Shown: in pieces, positions 43,145-54,536 of the stretch | How the letters are laid out: every line of letters begins with the position of its first letter | How positions within the stretch are numbered: the stretch's first letter is position 1 | Assembly (NCBI RefSeq): GCF_000687475.1 | Contig: NC_057318.1 | Span: forward strand, 868,001 to 932,000 | Length of the DNA: 64,000 bases | Direction of reading: 5' to 3' | Origin: Ustilaginoidea virens | Taxonomy: Eukaryota > Ascomycota > Sordariomycetes > Hypocreales > Clavicipitaceae | Position numbers and translations under genes: made by a program | Notes under the pieces: model-generated | Database searches by the model: none | What the model saw: the letters and a program-made list of their open reading frames with translations, nothing else | Told to the model about the DNA's origin: nothing

Positions 43145-45107
43145 TTAAATCATGGCAACAGCACCGAGTAGGCCGGCAAGGAAGGCCATTCTTGGAACCT
43201 GGTCGACCCTCGCCCCAGCAGTGACGGGAAGCCCCGTGGTCTGGGTCACCACGATTGTGCTTGACGGTACTGTCTGGGTAAGCGTGTTTGTGCTCTCCAC
43301 CTCAGTCGTGGCATGGGCGCCCGTCTCCGTAACAGTCGAGGTGACGACGACGCCCTCGCTCTGCGTCACGGTAATCACGTGGACAGAGGTTTCCGTCTCG
43401 CCCGGCGCAGTGACGGTCTCGTAGATGATGCTGGAGTGCTGAACCTCGACGATTTCTGTCTTGGTCTGAACAACCGTGACTTCCTGTCCGCCCTGGGTGA
43501 TGACCTGGGTGATGGGCACTTCTTTCGTGACGGTTTGGTAGGCAACGTCGGTGCGCACGGCCGTGACGTCTGGAACTTGGATAGTCTTGACAACTGTGAC
43601 GGGGACCTGGGTCTCGATGAGGCTGGTGACGGTCGTGGTGATGGTCGTCTCTTTTCCGTTGATGGTCGTGACCTGGGTGACGGGACAGAGGCTAGTGAGC
43701 GTCGTCAAGACCACGTCGGTGGCAGTGACGGTGGCGCCCGGTCGAGTAACGGTTTCCTCGACCGTGTTTTGGACCACGGTCTTGATGAGGCTCGTGGTGG
43801 TGAAGGTGATTGTCGTTTCTTTGCCATTGATGGTGGTGACTTGGGTGACGGGGCAGAGGCTGGTAATGATCGACGTGATGCCTTGCACCTCTGTCTTGGT
43901 CACGTCGGGCCCGACGGCCGTCTCGAGCTTGGTCGTGGGTACAACCGTGGTGATAAGCGAGACGGTTGTCTTGGTGATTGTCGTTTCTTTGCCCTCAATG
44001 GTGGTGACTTGGGTGACGGGGCAGAGACTGGTAATAACCGACGTGACGCCTTGCACCTCTGTCTTGGTGACGTCGGGCCCGACGGCCGTCTCGAGCTTGG
44101 TCGTGGGTATAACCGTGGTGATGAGCGAGACGGTTGTCTTGGTGATTGTCGTCTCTTTGCCCTCAATGGTGGTGACTTGAGTGACAGGGCACAGACTGGT
44201 GATAGTCGACGTGATGCCTTCCACCTCTGTCTTGGTGACATCGGGCCCGACGGCCGTCTCGAGCTTGGTCGTGGGTATAACCGTGGTGATGAGCGAGACG
44301 GTTGTCTTGGTGATTGTCGTTTCTTTGCCCTCAATGGTGGTGACTTGGGTCACGGGACAGAGACTAGTGATTGTCGAGGTGATGCCCTCGATGGCCGTCT
44401 TGGTCTTGTCGGGCTCTGAAACAGTCTCTTGGTACGTGACGGGGACCCGGGTGGTTATGAGGCTGATGGTGGTGTACGTGACAGTCTGCTCGTGTCCCTC
44501 AATTGTGGTCACCTGGGTTACAGGACAGAGGCTGGTGATTGTGGAGACCTCGTAGTCCGTCTCCGTCTTTGTGGCATCCGGCTGCTTGACCGTCTCGTAA
44601 AGAGTGGTAGGCACTCTGGTCACGACGCTGCTGGTCACGGTCTTGGTGGTCAAGTAGGTGGTCCCCGGGGCTGTGACGGTTTCCGTGACCGGGCACACAG
44701 TAGTGTAGGTGATTTCAACTTCAGTGGTGGTGCCTTCGGTGACGACCGGGCCAGGAACCGTGACGATGCCGCCGCTGCAGCCGTGGCAGGCGGTGATGGT
44801 GAGAGTCGACGTGGTGAGTTTGGTGACGAGAACGGTTCTGTTTTGTGTCAGCCCAAGTCTCGGGACTTTTTCAAAAAATAAAAAAATAAAAATAAAAAAA
44901 AAGTAAGGGTAAAAAAAAAAAGGGAAAAAAAACAAAGAAACACCGCGCAACTTACGTTCCCTCATGAGTCTCCGTAGCCGTGATGGGACACGTCGTAACA
45001 GTCGTATAAGTCACCAGGGTAGTCGTCTCCCCATGATGCCCATGTCTCTTGTCCAGCCCACTCGCCAGCACCGCAGCGGCCGAGACCACCAACGCCAAGA
45101 ATCGCAT
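43145..45107 (-). CDS. Thr/Val-rich tandem-repeat cell-surface protein
   Basis: Two exons, 44956-45107 and 43145-44837, encode 614 aa. Residues 1-16 are a signal peptide ('MRFLALVVSAAAVLAS') followed by 'GLDKRHGHHGE', with a KR kexin-type site. The body is a repeat array with a 56-residue period, each unit running from 'VTQVTTIEGKETTIT' to 'TSTITSLCP' and having one Cys. About eight units can be counted; three neighbours are almost identical in DNA. Thr is abundant, so heavy O-glycosylation is likely. The C terminus, 'VDQVPRMAFLAGLLGAVAMI' after a Gly/Ala turn, looks like a GPI-anchor signal. The intron junction gives 'THEGT|TVLVTK' in phase. The likely role is a wall-bound adhesin-like or wall-structure protein; no named family is claimed. 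Antisense open frames in the same DNA are by-products of the repeats. Confidence 0.8.
43842..44345. repeat. 168-bp coding repeats, three near-identical copies
   Basis: Three consecutive 168-bp units encode almost the same 56 residues; phase points fall at about 43839, 44007, 44175 and 44343. They differ at few positions, while flanking units are clearly diverged, so this part expanded recently or is kept alike by conversion. Confidence 0.85.
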
Positions 45108-45770
45108 GGCCAAAGTTCGTCTGTACTCACGAAACGACTGTAAAAAGCGAGTGATGTTATGTCTGTCCCAAGGGCTAACTCCAAAGTACAGAAACGAGCT
45201 CGGCGGTGGCGGGTACGACCAGATACTAAGCAGATCGGTTGGGCAAACCGACATTTTATATCAACAAGGCCTCTTCTGCCCTTGCCTCCCCCCCCCCCCC
45301 CCCCAAACCATCCCCCGGCCGCCAGGGCGGCTTGGGGATGACAGCCATGCCGAGCCTTTTCTCGGCCCTGCCCTCCAGCCGCGCGGCGGCAGCTGAAATT
45401 GCTCCCGTTGCGATGCCCCCCCTCCATTGCTGGTGGTATCTGCAGGAACGACTAGCTCCGTTGCCATCCGTAATACGAGCAGAGAGGGACTTGCAGCCGC
45501 GTTTTGATACGTGGTTCGAGGCGTTTTGTGGAGTGCACGTCATGCGTGTGGCCGAGATGGGTTCGTGATGCAGCTTATGCTTCCATTCAGAGGGTTGCCT
45601 CGACTCTGCTTGGTACGGTATGTAGTTTGGCTGGGAGGCTTGGCGGGTTGTTGGCAGGTTTCAATGTTAGTTGCAAGGCAAGGCGGGGCGGGGGCGGGGG
45701 CGGGGTGGGGCTGGGTGGGGTGAATCTGAGTGGCAGCGGCGCAGTCGTGCTAAGCTCAACCGGGGGGCTT

Positions 45771-45798
45771 GCCAGCTGCCAGCTGCCAGCTGCCAGCC
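45771..45798. repeat. GCCAGCT heptamer repeat
   Basis: Four tandem copies of GCCAGCT (last one partial). Confidence 0.85.
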
Positions 45799-46039
45799 AT
45801 TGACGGAAAATAAAACAAAGGCCAAGTGCTAGCCGTGCTAGCCTGGAAGAGCAGAGCGCCGCCACATCCACATGCACCGATCGAAAAGATTCGAGCCGCC
45901 CATGCAGCCGTTTTGGCTTTGCCGGTGGGGCGTGGGGCAGGTTGAGCGCCCCTGGTTGTTTATGACATGCAAGGTGATTGTGGTGTGATGCGTCTGGCGG
46001 GCTGACTGGTACGGTTGTGTAAGTCGCGATGCGAATACG

Positions 46040-46262
46040 GCCAGCTGATGCTGGTGTTGATGTTGCTGGTGCTGATGCAGCTTTTTGGTGTCGATGTTGA
46101 TGTTGATTGATGGTGCTGGTGCTGGTGCTGGTGCTGATGCAGATGCAGCTTGTTGATGTCGATGTTGATGTTGATTGATGATGCTGGTGTTGATGTTGAC
46201 GCTGATGCTGATGCTGATGCCGCTGCTGATGCCGCTGCTGCCAGCTGCTGTCAGCTGCTTGC
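46040..46262. repeat. GCTGAT/GTTGAT-type hexamer repeat
   Basis: A long imperfect array of trinucleotides (TGA, TGC, TGG, TGT) with a roughly 6-bp period. Confidence 0.8.
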
Positions 46263-46887
46263 ATTGACCGCTGCCGCACACCAGGCAAGGCAGCAGGTTC
46301 TTCCGCCAACCTGGATTTTGTCCGAAGTGGAACCGGCAGTGACAACACACGCCCCATCCATTTGGCCCATCGTTCCATCGTCTCGTCGTCCACGACGACT
46401 CCAGTCATTGAACTCAGCCCAGCATGCGCCGGCGACATTCATGGTCAGCTCACCTCAGCTCCCTCACCGAGCCACTTCATCACGTTGCCAGCCCTCCATG
46501 TGTGGACAACCGTGACCCGTACTCCCGGCAGCATCTCATGTCGGGGTTTTCCCCCCTCGCCCTCTCTTTTCCCGAGGCCCCGCGCTCCGCCATTCGACAT
46601 GCTCGCGTCACACGTTCGTGGGTTGACCGTTGAACCCGCTTCCCTCTCCCGTCGAAAACTTGGATGCTCCCTTTCCGTTGCTGCGGGCTGGGCTGGCTAT
46701 GCAGGGCTGAGGCAATTACTGCCGATTGACTTTGCACCCGCGTCGCACTGGGTGATCCTTTGCTGTTCTTGTTTTCTCGTGCGCACCTCGCTTCTCGTCG
46801 GCAGCGCCAAGCCAATATGATGGATCGGTTAGCCATGCCGCTGCCCTCCCCCAACCCCCCCCTGTGTCCCGACAAAGACACGGCATC

Positions 46888-46976
46888 GTCGCCATCATCA
46901 CCATCATCACCATCATCATCATCATCGTCGCCATCATCGCCATCATCGCCATCATCGTCGCCGCCACCCTCATCGC
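46888..46976. repeat. CATCAT/CATCGC trinucleotide array
   Basis: A tandem CAT, CAC and CGC/CGT triplet array of about 90 bp in intergenic DNA. Confidence 0.85.
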
Positions 46977-47239
46977 CGCCCCCCCCCCCGCTCGTCAGCA
47001 TCACCCAGCCGTCGCCGTTGTCCCGCTCCTGCGCCTTTCGCCATATGCAACACACGCAACACCTGTCCGCTTCCAACCGGCCTCCCACCCCTGCTGTCCG
47101 ACACACCTGTAGCCAACCTCGTATTCGAAGCCTTTGGCCCTTGCACAAGAACAACAGTCGGCCCCCATTTCCAGAGGCTGCATTGTACGCATCACACAAC
47201 GCTTCCGTTCCTCCACGCTTTAAGGAAAGAATCACAGAG

Positions 47240-47352
47240 CCTGCTCTGCCTTGCGCTGCCCTGCCCTGCCTTGCGCTGCCCTGCCCTGCCTTGCGCTGCC
47301 CTGCCCTGCCTTGCGCTGCCTGGCCCTGTCCTGCCCGGCCCTGTCCTGCCCG
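47240..47352. repeat. 20-bp CCTTGCGCTGCCCTGCCCTG minisatellite
   Basis: About three copies of the 20-mer CCTTGCGCTGCCCTGCCCTG, then a related 15-mer 'ctgtcctgcccggcc' twice. The array is strictly intergenic. Confidence 0.88.
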
Positions 47353-47901
47353 GCCCTTGTTCCAGCTCACTACTTCCTCGTGACATGGCCATCCGGCGAA
47401 CAAAAGCCCTCCGACTCATCCAATGGCACTTGGCTTGCCCGACTTGTTGGCCCACGTATCTCACTTGGGTTCAAGCTGCCTGCAGGTATAGTCTCTGGAT
47501 GCCCGACCTCCCCACTGCCATCCGCCTTGCATCTGCCGTGCGCGCACACCCAAGACATTGCTGCCCGGGATCAACAACTCTCTTCACCTGATGGAAACAG
47601 GACAAGCAGGGAGACGAGAAGGACTGCCAAGGCAGAGAGAGAGAGACGGAGAGAATCCACTCCACTGTTGTAGATTCGTGGCGCCACTCGACAGACAAGG
47701 GCCTGCAAAACTCCCGAGTCCCGACAAAACACCAACTCCCAAGACACGGCTGGGTTGCTCGGGTTGTGTGCCGTTGGGGAGTACATCACCTTTTTTGACA
47801 TGAGCTGACAATAATAATGAAAACATGAATGATCAAAAACTGGCTGGGCTTTTTCATAATCCTCGTCAAAACTCTGCGTGCTTGCATGTTCCGCGCGGCA
47901 C

Positions 47902-49868
47902 CTACATCCTCGAAAACGCCTGCGACGCATCCATAAACAGACTCGCCACCAGGAGAATCCCGTTAAACGTCGCCATCATGTAAAAGGGTGCCCCTCTCGA
48001 TACCGAGTCGAAAAGCCCTCCCCCCAGCTTAGTAAGAATGAGAATCGCTGCTCCGCCGCACAGCGAGTAGACTCCCGCAATCGAGCCCTTCAAGCCGGCT
48101 CGCGACGCGCAGTCTTCCTTGGTCGAGATGCTCACCAGAGGCTCCGACTCGCTCGACTCGCTCGACTCGTCTTCGCCTGGGGCAATGCACGGCTCTCGTA
48201 GCACAGAACGTGACAGCTCGGCCGCAACCACGCCTTGGCCCAGCGAGCCCAAGCTGCACACAATCGCCCCAATCTGGCTGACGCCCATCAGCGCCACCAC
48301 CAGCAAGATCCCGCCTGTCCCGCCTCTTCCGTCCACGTCCTTGATTTCCGGGCTCGAGAGCTGCGGCAGTATCAGGTACCCAACCACACCAGACACTGCA
48401 GCGACAACAACCGAGTAGTTGACCCGCCCTGTGCGTCCGGACAGGTACCCAAACACAGGAGCACAAACCAGTCCCACCAGCTGTGCAACTCCCGTGAGGA
48501 TCGAGGACAGCACATATGCTTCTCGGCACTCCTTCTTCAGCTCTGGCGATGCGTCATGTGGCGACCCTTGGCAATAGCCGTTGCTGATGAAGAAGGTATT
48601 CACGTACAACGGGATAAAGAGCGAGATGGCCACAGTAGACGCTCTGGCCACGAACCCACCAATGTATCCCAGAGCAATCCTCGAGTCTGCAAATCCTAAC
48701 AACACCGAGTCCTTGACTAGGTCAAGGTACGGAGCAACCTACCAAGCGAGAGTCAGTTCCAGCTATCAACGCATCGGGAGTTTTTTTAGGCTTGTTCGGC
48801 ATACCTGTCGATGAGACCTACTGCCATCCCCTGCGCCCAGATACGATAATGAGTCTCGATCTGACATGCCGAAGAGGGCCTTCCATCCCTTACCTTCCTC
48901 GCCTTGCAGGTTCCGCAGCCCAACAAATACAAAGACTGCGACGCCCAGAGAAACCGCTCCCACCACGTAGAAACTGTACGATACAGCCTGGCCTGGTGTT
49001 ACTCCATCAATCTCTCCAAACCTTGCCGGTAGAGGTAGGAATAGTAAAAGCGCAACAAGAGCGCCACATCCGGTAAACAAGCCAACATAACCCGCCAACG
49101 CAGACGGGTTTCCAGACTTGCCTACCGCACCCTGTTGTTGTTGTTGTTGTTGTTGCTGCTGCTGGTGCTCTCGAGATGCGCGCGAATCGTTGGACACGGA
49201 TCGTGCATATCGCTCTGGTGTAATGGTGGCTTCTGATTCCACGGAATAGGCAACGCTCAGTCGCTGGTTGGGCTTGTACCTCGATAGATTCCTCCCATCT
49301 CTCGCGTCTCCGTCTTCAGTCATTGATGGCAGAATCGCCGTTACCATCGTCGCCCTGTGCCCCGAAGGAGAGACGAACATTAGCACAGAATACAGTTCAG
49401 AATATAGTTCGAAAAAAAAAAACGCCATCCTGTAATTCACCGTTGCCCAAATCTGCAAAAAAAAAAAAAAAAAAAAAAAACTTACGCCGCTGATGCCCCA
49501 ACCGCAAAGAGAATGCGCGCCAGCAATAGCTGCGGATAGACATTCTTGGCCTGAACAAACAAGACCAGAGCAATCCCAATAATGGCATAGCTAATCACGG
49601 AAACCCATCGAACGCCGAGTCGGTCAGACACCAAACCCCACGTGGGACACGCGACCAGGGCCACTACTTCGTCGGCGAATCCCAACGTGCCTACGACGTC
49701 CCCTACGTTCTTCTTCTGCCCGATCAAGTCGGTAACGACAAAGGACACGGAGCTGTTCAAAAACACGAGAAAGGATATCGAAAAGAGCGAGATGCCCAGC
49801 AAGTACGTCACCGCTTGAAGGCTGGTTGTGGACGGCGAAAAAGGCAAATGTCGGGATAATCGCTGCAT
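47902..49868 (-). CDS. Major facilitator superfamily transporter
   Basis: Three exons, 49486-49868, 48805-49354 and 47902-48738, encode 589 aa. The protein shows about twelve hydrophobic spans. The loop after span 2, 'WGLVSDRLGVRWVSVISYA', matches the MFS motif-A pattern. A central loop (about residues 140-190) is polar and holds an 11-Gln run coded by a CAA/CAG repeat. The second half begins 'VAPYLDLVKDSVLLGFADSR' and includes 'FGYLSGRTGRVNYSVVV', a second motif-A-like loop, then a Ser/Glu-rich cytosolic loop and the last spans. Junctions are in phase ('GASAA|ATMVTA' and 'SHRQ|VAPYL'). In intron 1 the donor GTAAG is followed at once by 24 T. It resembles uncharacterised fungal MFS carriers; the substrate is unknown. 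Confidence 0.85.
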
Positions 49869-50518
49869 GCTGGCTCCCTATTTTTGTGTGCAAATCAAAG
49901 AGGAATCAAAGACAAACGAAGAGCCCTCTTGAGAAAAGAGGCTATGGGGGCAGATTTACATGACGAGAAGATGAGATAATAGTTGCTCTATGGAGCTTAG
50001 TTGGGTCGTTTGACGCGCAGAACTGGGTTGAGAGAGGGTTGTTGTAGACTGGTTACGTAATCTCAACCGTTGGTTTTTCGGAGGTTATGCACGTAATCTG
50101 GATTCTGTGTGGATGCCTAGGACCTACGACCCACCACCTATACCCACCTGTAGGTACCTATATTACCACCTCCTTGCTTAATAACCCGGCGTTTGCCAAG
50201 GAACCGGAAAGATTGTTCCACTCTGCCCCCGGTAACTGAAACATCTGCCCAATGCAAGCGACTGCTGGCAATGTCGCTGAATCTCGCCTTGTCCCTAATG
50301 GGAGAACAGACCACTGTTCACACTGTAAGCAGGCCCTCCTGGCATGAATCACGAGCATAGGCAGCCAAAATAGGGGAATCTGCCGCCGGGGTTGGCGAAA
50401 TAAACATGCGTGGCTTTCACTGCATGCGGGAAAACACACGAGTAACAAACAAGCAAGTTGACTCTTTTTGTTGGAGCAAAGCACACACATATCTTGACTG
50501 GTTTACATGGTACTGCTC
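49869..50518. other. Intergenic, MFS upstream region
   Basis: The MFS promoter and the 3' flank of the Pro-rich protein. TAGGTACCTA lies at 50151-50160 in a cluster of related motifs (50118-50160). No gene is seen. Confidence 0.5.
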
Positions 50519-51259
50519 TCAGTCCTTGTTGATCCTCTTCCAAACTTTGCTCTCCGCAGCAGCGAGGCTTTCGCCAGCTGAGGCAGCCCATTTCTTTGCT
50601 GTGTCCCAAACACCCGCCTCACCTTGCTCTTCAGAGGCGGCTGCTAAACCCTGATGCTGGCTGAACCCTGCGGCATTCACGTCCTGCTGGTAGCCCCCCG
50701 CTGGAGGCGAGTACCCTGCAGTCGGGTAGTTGCCCTGGACGGTCCTGGTGGCAGGGGACCCGTTTTGAGGCGGCAGCGAAGTCATCATGGTAGGCGGTGC
50801 CGTCGTAGCAGTTGATGATCGGCCCTGGATGGGCAGAGATGCTTGAGGTGGCTGATATCCCATCTGCGGCGGCATGGTAGTCACCGGCACCTCTTGCTGA
50901 GGCCTCAGCGACTCGCCAGCCCTGGGCGGAGGAGGCAGATCGCTTGGCGTTCGGGAACCCAGAGGAACCGGAACAGCACCAGGTTGGGGCGGCGGCGGGC
51001 CATCTCTCAACGCGCTGGTCCGCGTAGGTGTAGCCGCAACATCAACATTGCCTGGCTGCGGTGCGCCTGTCGGCTTGGGTAGAGACGGCACTGCTCCAGG
51101 TTGAGCGGGCGTATAACGAGACTGTGTGCCAACTGGAGAAGTTTCCGGCTGAGGCTGGCTGGACTGATGTGGTTCTCCCGGGTTGGCTGTCTTGGGAGTG
51201 ACACCCGATGGCTTCGCAGCGGTAATAGGGCTGGAGCTATAGACTGGAATAGGAGGCAT
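50519..51259 (-). CDS. Conserved Pro/Ala-rich protein of unknown function
   Basis: One exon, 246 aa. The first 200 residues are disordered, rich in Pro, Thr, Ser and Gln ('MPPIPVYSSSPITAAKPSG', 'PPPPQPGAVPVPLG'). The C-terminal 30 residues form a charged amphipathic helix with aromatic anchors ('GVWDTAKKWAASAGESLAAA', then 'ESKVWKRINKD'). I recall similar proteins in other ascomycetes but no assigned function. There is no signal peptide, membrane span or catalytic motif. The conserved-looking ends argue that the frame is a real gene. It diverges from ARP8 across 909 bp. Confidence 0.7.
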   Translation of the reverse strand: MPPIPVYSSSPITAAKPSGVTPKTANPGEPHQSSQPQPETSPVGTQSRYTPAQPGAVPSLPKPTGAPQPGNVDVAATPTRTSALRDGPPPPQPGAVPVPLGSRTPSDLPPPPRAGESLRPQQEVPVTTMPPQMGYQPPQASLPIQGRSSTATTAPPTMMTSLPPQNGSPATRTVQGNYPTAGYSPPAGGYQQDVNAAGFSQHQGLAAASEEQGEAGVWDTAKKWAASAGESLAAAESKVWKRINKD

Positions 51260-52168
51260 GTCGAAGAAAACTAAACACGAGGAAAGCCAGGAAGTTGGTA
51301 AATGATGCCGTGATTATCTCGTCACTGTCCTTTTTTTTCTTTCAACGCGGGTAACGATGTCTATAGCTTGATGCCGATACCGGCGCGGTTAATGGATTGG
51401 TTACAAGAGCCTTGAGAGAAGCAGGATGAAAGAAACTGGACTAGAGGAGCTCCTTCTGTAGCAGCGGCAGACCGGAATTAGGGGCTTACAATACGAGGAT
51501 GGCTACAAGGACGACGTGCAAGAGCAAACGCAGTAGGCCGTCTTTTGCACCACAGTTCAAATGGGACGTGGCCAAATAGGAAGTGACGTCAGGTGACACG
51601 AGCTTGAATGAACAAGTTCTTGACTGCCAAGTCAGCCAGCGCCCCACAGCCAGCGGACGATAAAAAGGCTGCTCGGGGAAATAATTTCCCGGCCTCAGCT
51701 TTCTTGTCCCAATACATAGGTACCTGGCAGGTAGGGTAGGTTAGGTACCTTAGGTAGATAAGGTACGTAGTACCTACGTGCCAATCGCTGGTGATCATTT
51801 TCTGCTCACTTCTAGTCACCAATGACCAGAGTGATAGTCCTTGATAGCAGAAAAAGGGTTGGAGAATCTTCATCCAGCTGGCGCCGAAAACAGGGACCGC
51901 CCAGAATAGGACGGTATCTGGTGACTGAGCCGATGTCCGTTCATTGTGCCCCACCACTGGCCAGCCAAGCCAGCCACTCCAAGGCAATATAGACATTACA
52001 GAGTCAACATAGTGGTGGTGGTTGGCCGTTTGTTAGTGTGCAATGCGTGTGCGTGCGCTCGAGTCTAGAGCTTGTCTCGCTCGCTCCCTGGCCGCCATTG
52101 CATCGCATCAAAATTCATCTTCACGACTTCGCTAGGCAGCCTGCTTCGCTGCGGGCAAGCACTTCACC
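51260..52168. other. Divergent promoter region, Pro-rich protein / ARP8
   Basis: It holds a dense cluster of TAGGTACCT-type motifs (listed) and a T-run near 51330-51340. No gene is seen. Confidence 0.55.
51716..51780. repeat. TAGGTACCT motif cluster
   Basis: Within 65 bp, four or five overlapping variants of TAGGTACCT/GGTAGGT occur ('ataggtacctggcag', 'gtagggtaggttaggtacc', 'aaggtacgtagtaccta'). The same core appears in several other spacers of the window. Confidence 0.75.
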
Positions 52169-54536
52169 ATGGTCGGCAAAGTTTCTGAGAGGGTTCTTTT
52201 GAGGGAGGGTAAGTCGCAGGCAAACTTGCAGATGCTTCTCTTGCGCTGAACAAGATCTGACGATGCAACCAAGGGTTGGAGAGAACCGACAATGGCATGA
52301 GACTCACCACCTGGCCCGATGTCGCACCGATCAATCAAAAGAATTACTACACGTAAGATTAGACCCCCCCCTACGAACCGGGCTCCATCGATGCTCATCG
52401 ATGCGGAACAGTGATTACATGAAGCGAGATGACCAAGTGCTCGCCCTTCGCCTTCAATGTGATGCAACGCGAGACCGGCTGGTCCAGAGCGCCCGCGACC
52501 GCGATCGAATCTTGTCCAAGCCACCAAACGGCGACCTTCCCTTGCCAGTCCCAGATCTTGCCGACGAGGACGGCGCCGGAACTCCTTCTGGCGGCGTGGA
52601 TCCCACGCGAATCATCGTCATCCATCCAGGCAGCCAAAATTTTCGAATCGGCTTTGCCAGCGACGCCCTGCCGAGAACGATACCCGCCGCTTTGGCGACA
52701 ACGTTCCCCCAGACCGAGTCCGAAATGTACGAGGCTCTGCCGCGGAGGCAGTTTGAAGCCAAAACGACGGACCAGCAGTACGGCGAGGAATGGTCCAAGA
52801 AGTATTCCAAACTCTGCAACGAGCTCAAAGTCGACATGAGGGCCAACAAGAGAAAAGTGCTGCCCAACTCCAAGGAGCTCGTCCAGACTTTCAACCGCCG
52901 CACCGAACCAGAGGTCATCGAAAAACACAACGATCCCCTGGAGATTGAGTGGACGGACGTGAGAAAACGGCAAGATGCCGAGCCGGCGGCTTCATGTTTC
53001 ATCGGAACCGATGCTCTCCGGGTTCCGGACGACTCGAACCCCAAGTTCAAGCTCTGGTGGCCCCTACGCCACGGGTGGTGGAACGAGGACGACTACACCA
53101 GCCAGGAGCACCTGTACAATGATTTCGAGACCTTGCTGGACAAGGCGCTCCGGAAAGAGCTCGGATTGACCACCAACAGCGAATGGCAACAATACAGCTG
53201 CGTGTTTGTCATTCCCGACCTGTACGACAAGCGATATGTTGAGCAGATACTTCGATCATCCATGATATGGTTCGAGTTCAACAAGGTTTGCTTCGTGCAG
53301 GAGAGCATGGCGGCAACGTTTGGCGCCGGATACACCGGAGCCTGCGTTGTCGACGTTGGTGCGCAAAAGACGTCGGTCACTTGTGTCGAAGACGGGCTTT
53401 GCATCGAGGACTCGAGAATCAACATGAAGTATGGCGGATACGACATCACCGAGACATTCGTCAAGATGATGCTTTTCGACAACTTCCCCTACCAGGAAAT
53501 CAACCTGCAGAGGCGGTACGATTTCCTGCTGGCCGAAGAACTGAAGATGAAGCACTGCACCATGGCTCAGGCCGACATCTCGGTGCAGCTGTACAACTTC
53601 CACGTCCGAGCGCCCAACCAGTCCACCAGGAAATACACGTTCAAGACGTACGACGAAGTCATCCTGGCTCCCATGGGGGTTTTTGACCCGTCGATATTCG
53701 ACAACAGCACCAAACTTCGAGGGCGACGCAAGCTGGTGGAGAGATCCTACAACGCCTACGAAGTGGACGTTCCGGACGACCCGGCCTCGGCCGCCCAGCT
53801 CGCCATCCTGGCCTTGGTCAAGCCGTCCATCATGTCGGCGACGACTGGCCTCGCACAGCCGCATCCCCAGCCAGAGGTTTCGACGCCGAGCAAGGAGCGC
53901 TCCCAGTTCAGCTTCTTTGGCAGGGGCGAAAACGGCACCAACGGGACCCCTGCCGGATCCCACGCGGGGTCACCTGCGCCCGAGGGGAACGGCACCCCAG
54001 CACCTTATATATTCGGCGCTGGAAAGGACAGCCTCAACGGCGACAGCCCTGTCCCCAGCGGGGCCCGGGCAGCAGGGACGCCGATACCCGGCCAAGTTCC
54101 CCACGCGTCGCAAGCTCCCCTGGGAACGCCCGCGGATCCAGACGCCCGAAGCGCCACCTCCATCGCCGCGGAGAAGGATGCCATACTTCCCGCAGCGCCT
54201 CTCGACGTTGCCATCCTGACCAGCATCCAAAACGCCGCCAAGGGCGACGACAAGAAGCTCCGGGACTTGCTAGGCAGCATCATGGTCATTGGGGGCGGGT
54301 CCAAGATTCCCCAGTTCACCGTTGTCCTGGAGGACAAGATCAAGGCCAGACGGCCGGACCTGCATGACAAGATCCTCGTCAGCCGCAGCGCCAGAGACAT
54401 GGACGAGCAGGTCGTGGCGTGGAAAGGGGCGAGCGTGTTTGCCAAGCTTCCCACCAACGACTCGTGGATCACGCCCTTTGAGTTTGAGCGCCTGGGTGCC
54501 CGGACGCTTCACCACAAGGTGCTCTGGGCTTGGTAG
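52169..54536 (+). CDS. ARP8: Actin-related protein 8 (INO80 complex)
   Basis: Three exons, 52169-52208, 52274-52352 and 52412-54536, encode 747 aa. Arp8 is part of the actin-Arp4-Arp8 module of the INO80 chromatin remodeller and helps sense linker DNA. Exons 1-2 supply the N terminus ('MVGKVSERVLLREG', then 'TTWPDVAPINQKNYY') before 'TDYMKRDDQVLALRLQ'. The actin fold begins 'IIVIHPGSQNFRIGFASDAL'. Blocks typical of Arp8 are 'KFKLWWPLRHGWWNEDDY', 'VCFVQESMAATFGAGYTGAC' and 'GSIMVIGGGSKIPQF', with the end 'DSWITPFEFERLGAR'. A low-complexity Ser/Pro/Gly insertion of about 110 residues (from about 515) interrupts the fold, as in other filamentous-fungal Arp8. All splice phases agree. Confidence 0.93.

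Larger units (their letters stand above)
45108..47901. other. Intergenic, 2.8 kb, satellite-rich
   Basis: No supported gene. A C17 run lies at 45288-45304. Several minisatellites (listed) fill the middle. Long frames here, such as the minus-strand one at 46480-47403, are made of Gly/Gln/Arg or Asp/Gly repeat translations and are not credible. The left end carries the surface-protein promoter. Confidence 0.55.

Noticed and set aside
43313..44419. Plus-strand frame of 368 codons opposite the repeat protein
   Set aside because: It mirrors the 168-bp coding repeats in antisense. The sense strand has signal peptide, splice sites and GPI signal.
46480..47403. Minus-strand frame of 307 codons
   Set aside because: It is made of Gly/Gln/Arg and Asp/Gly repeats from minisatellites, with no secretion or domain signal.
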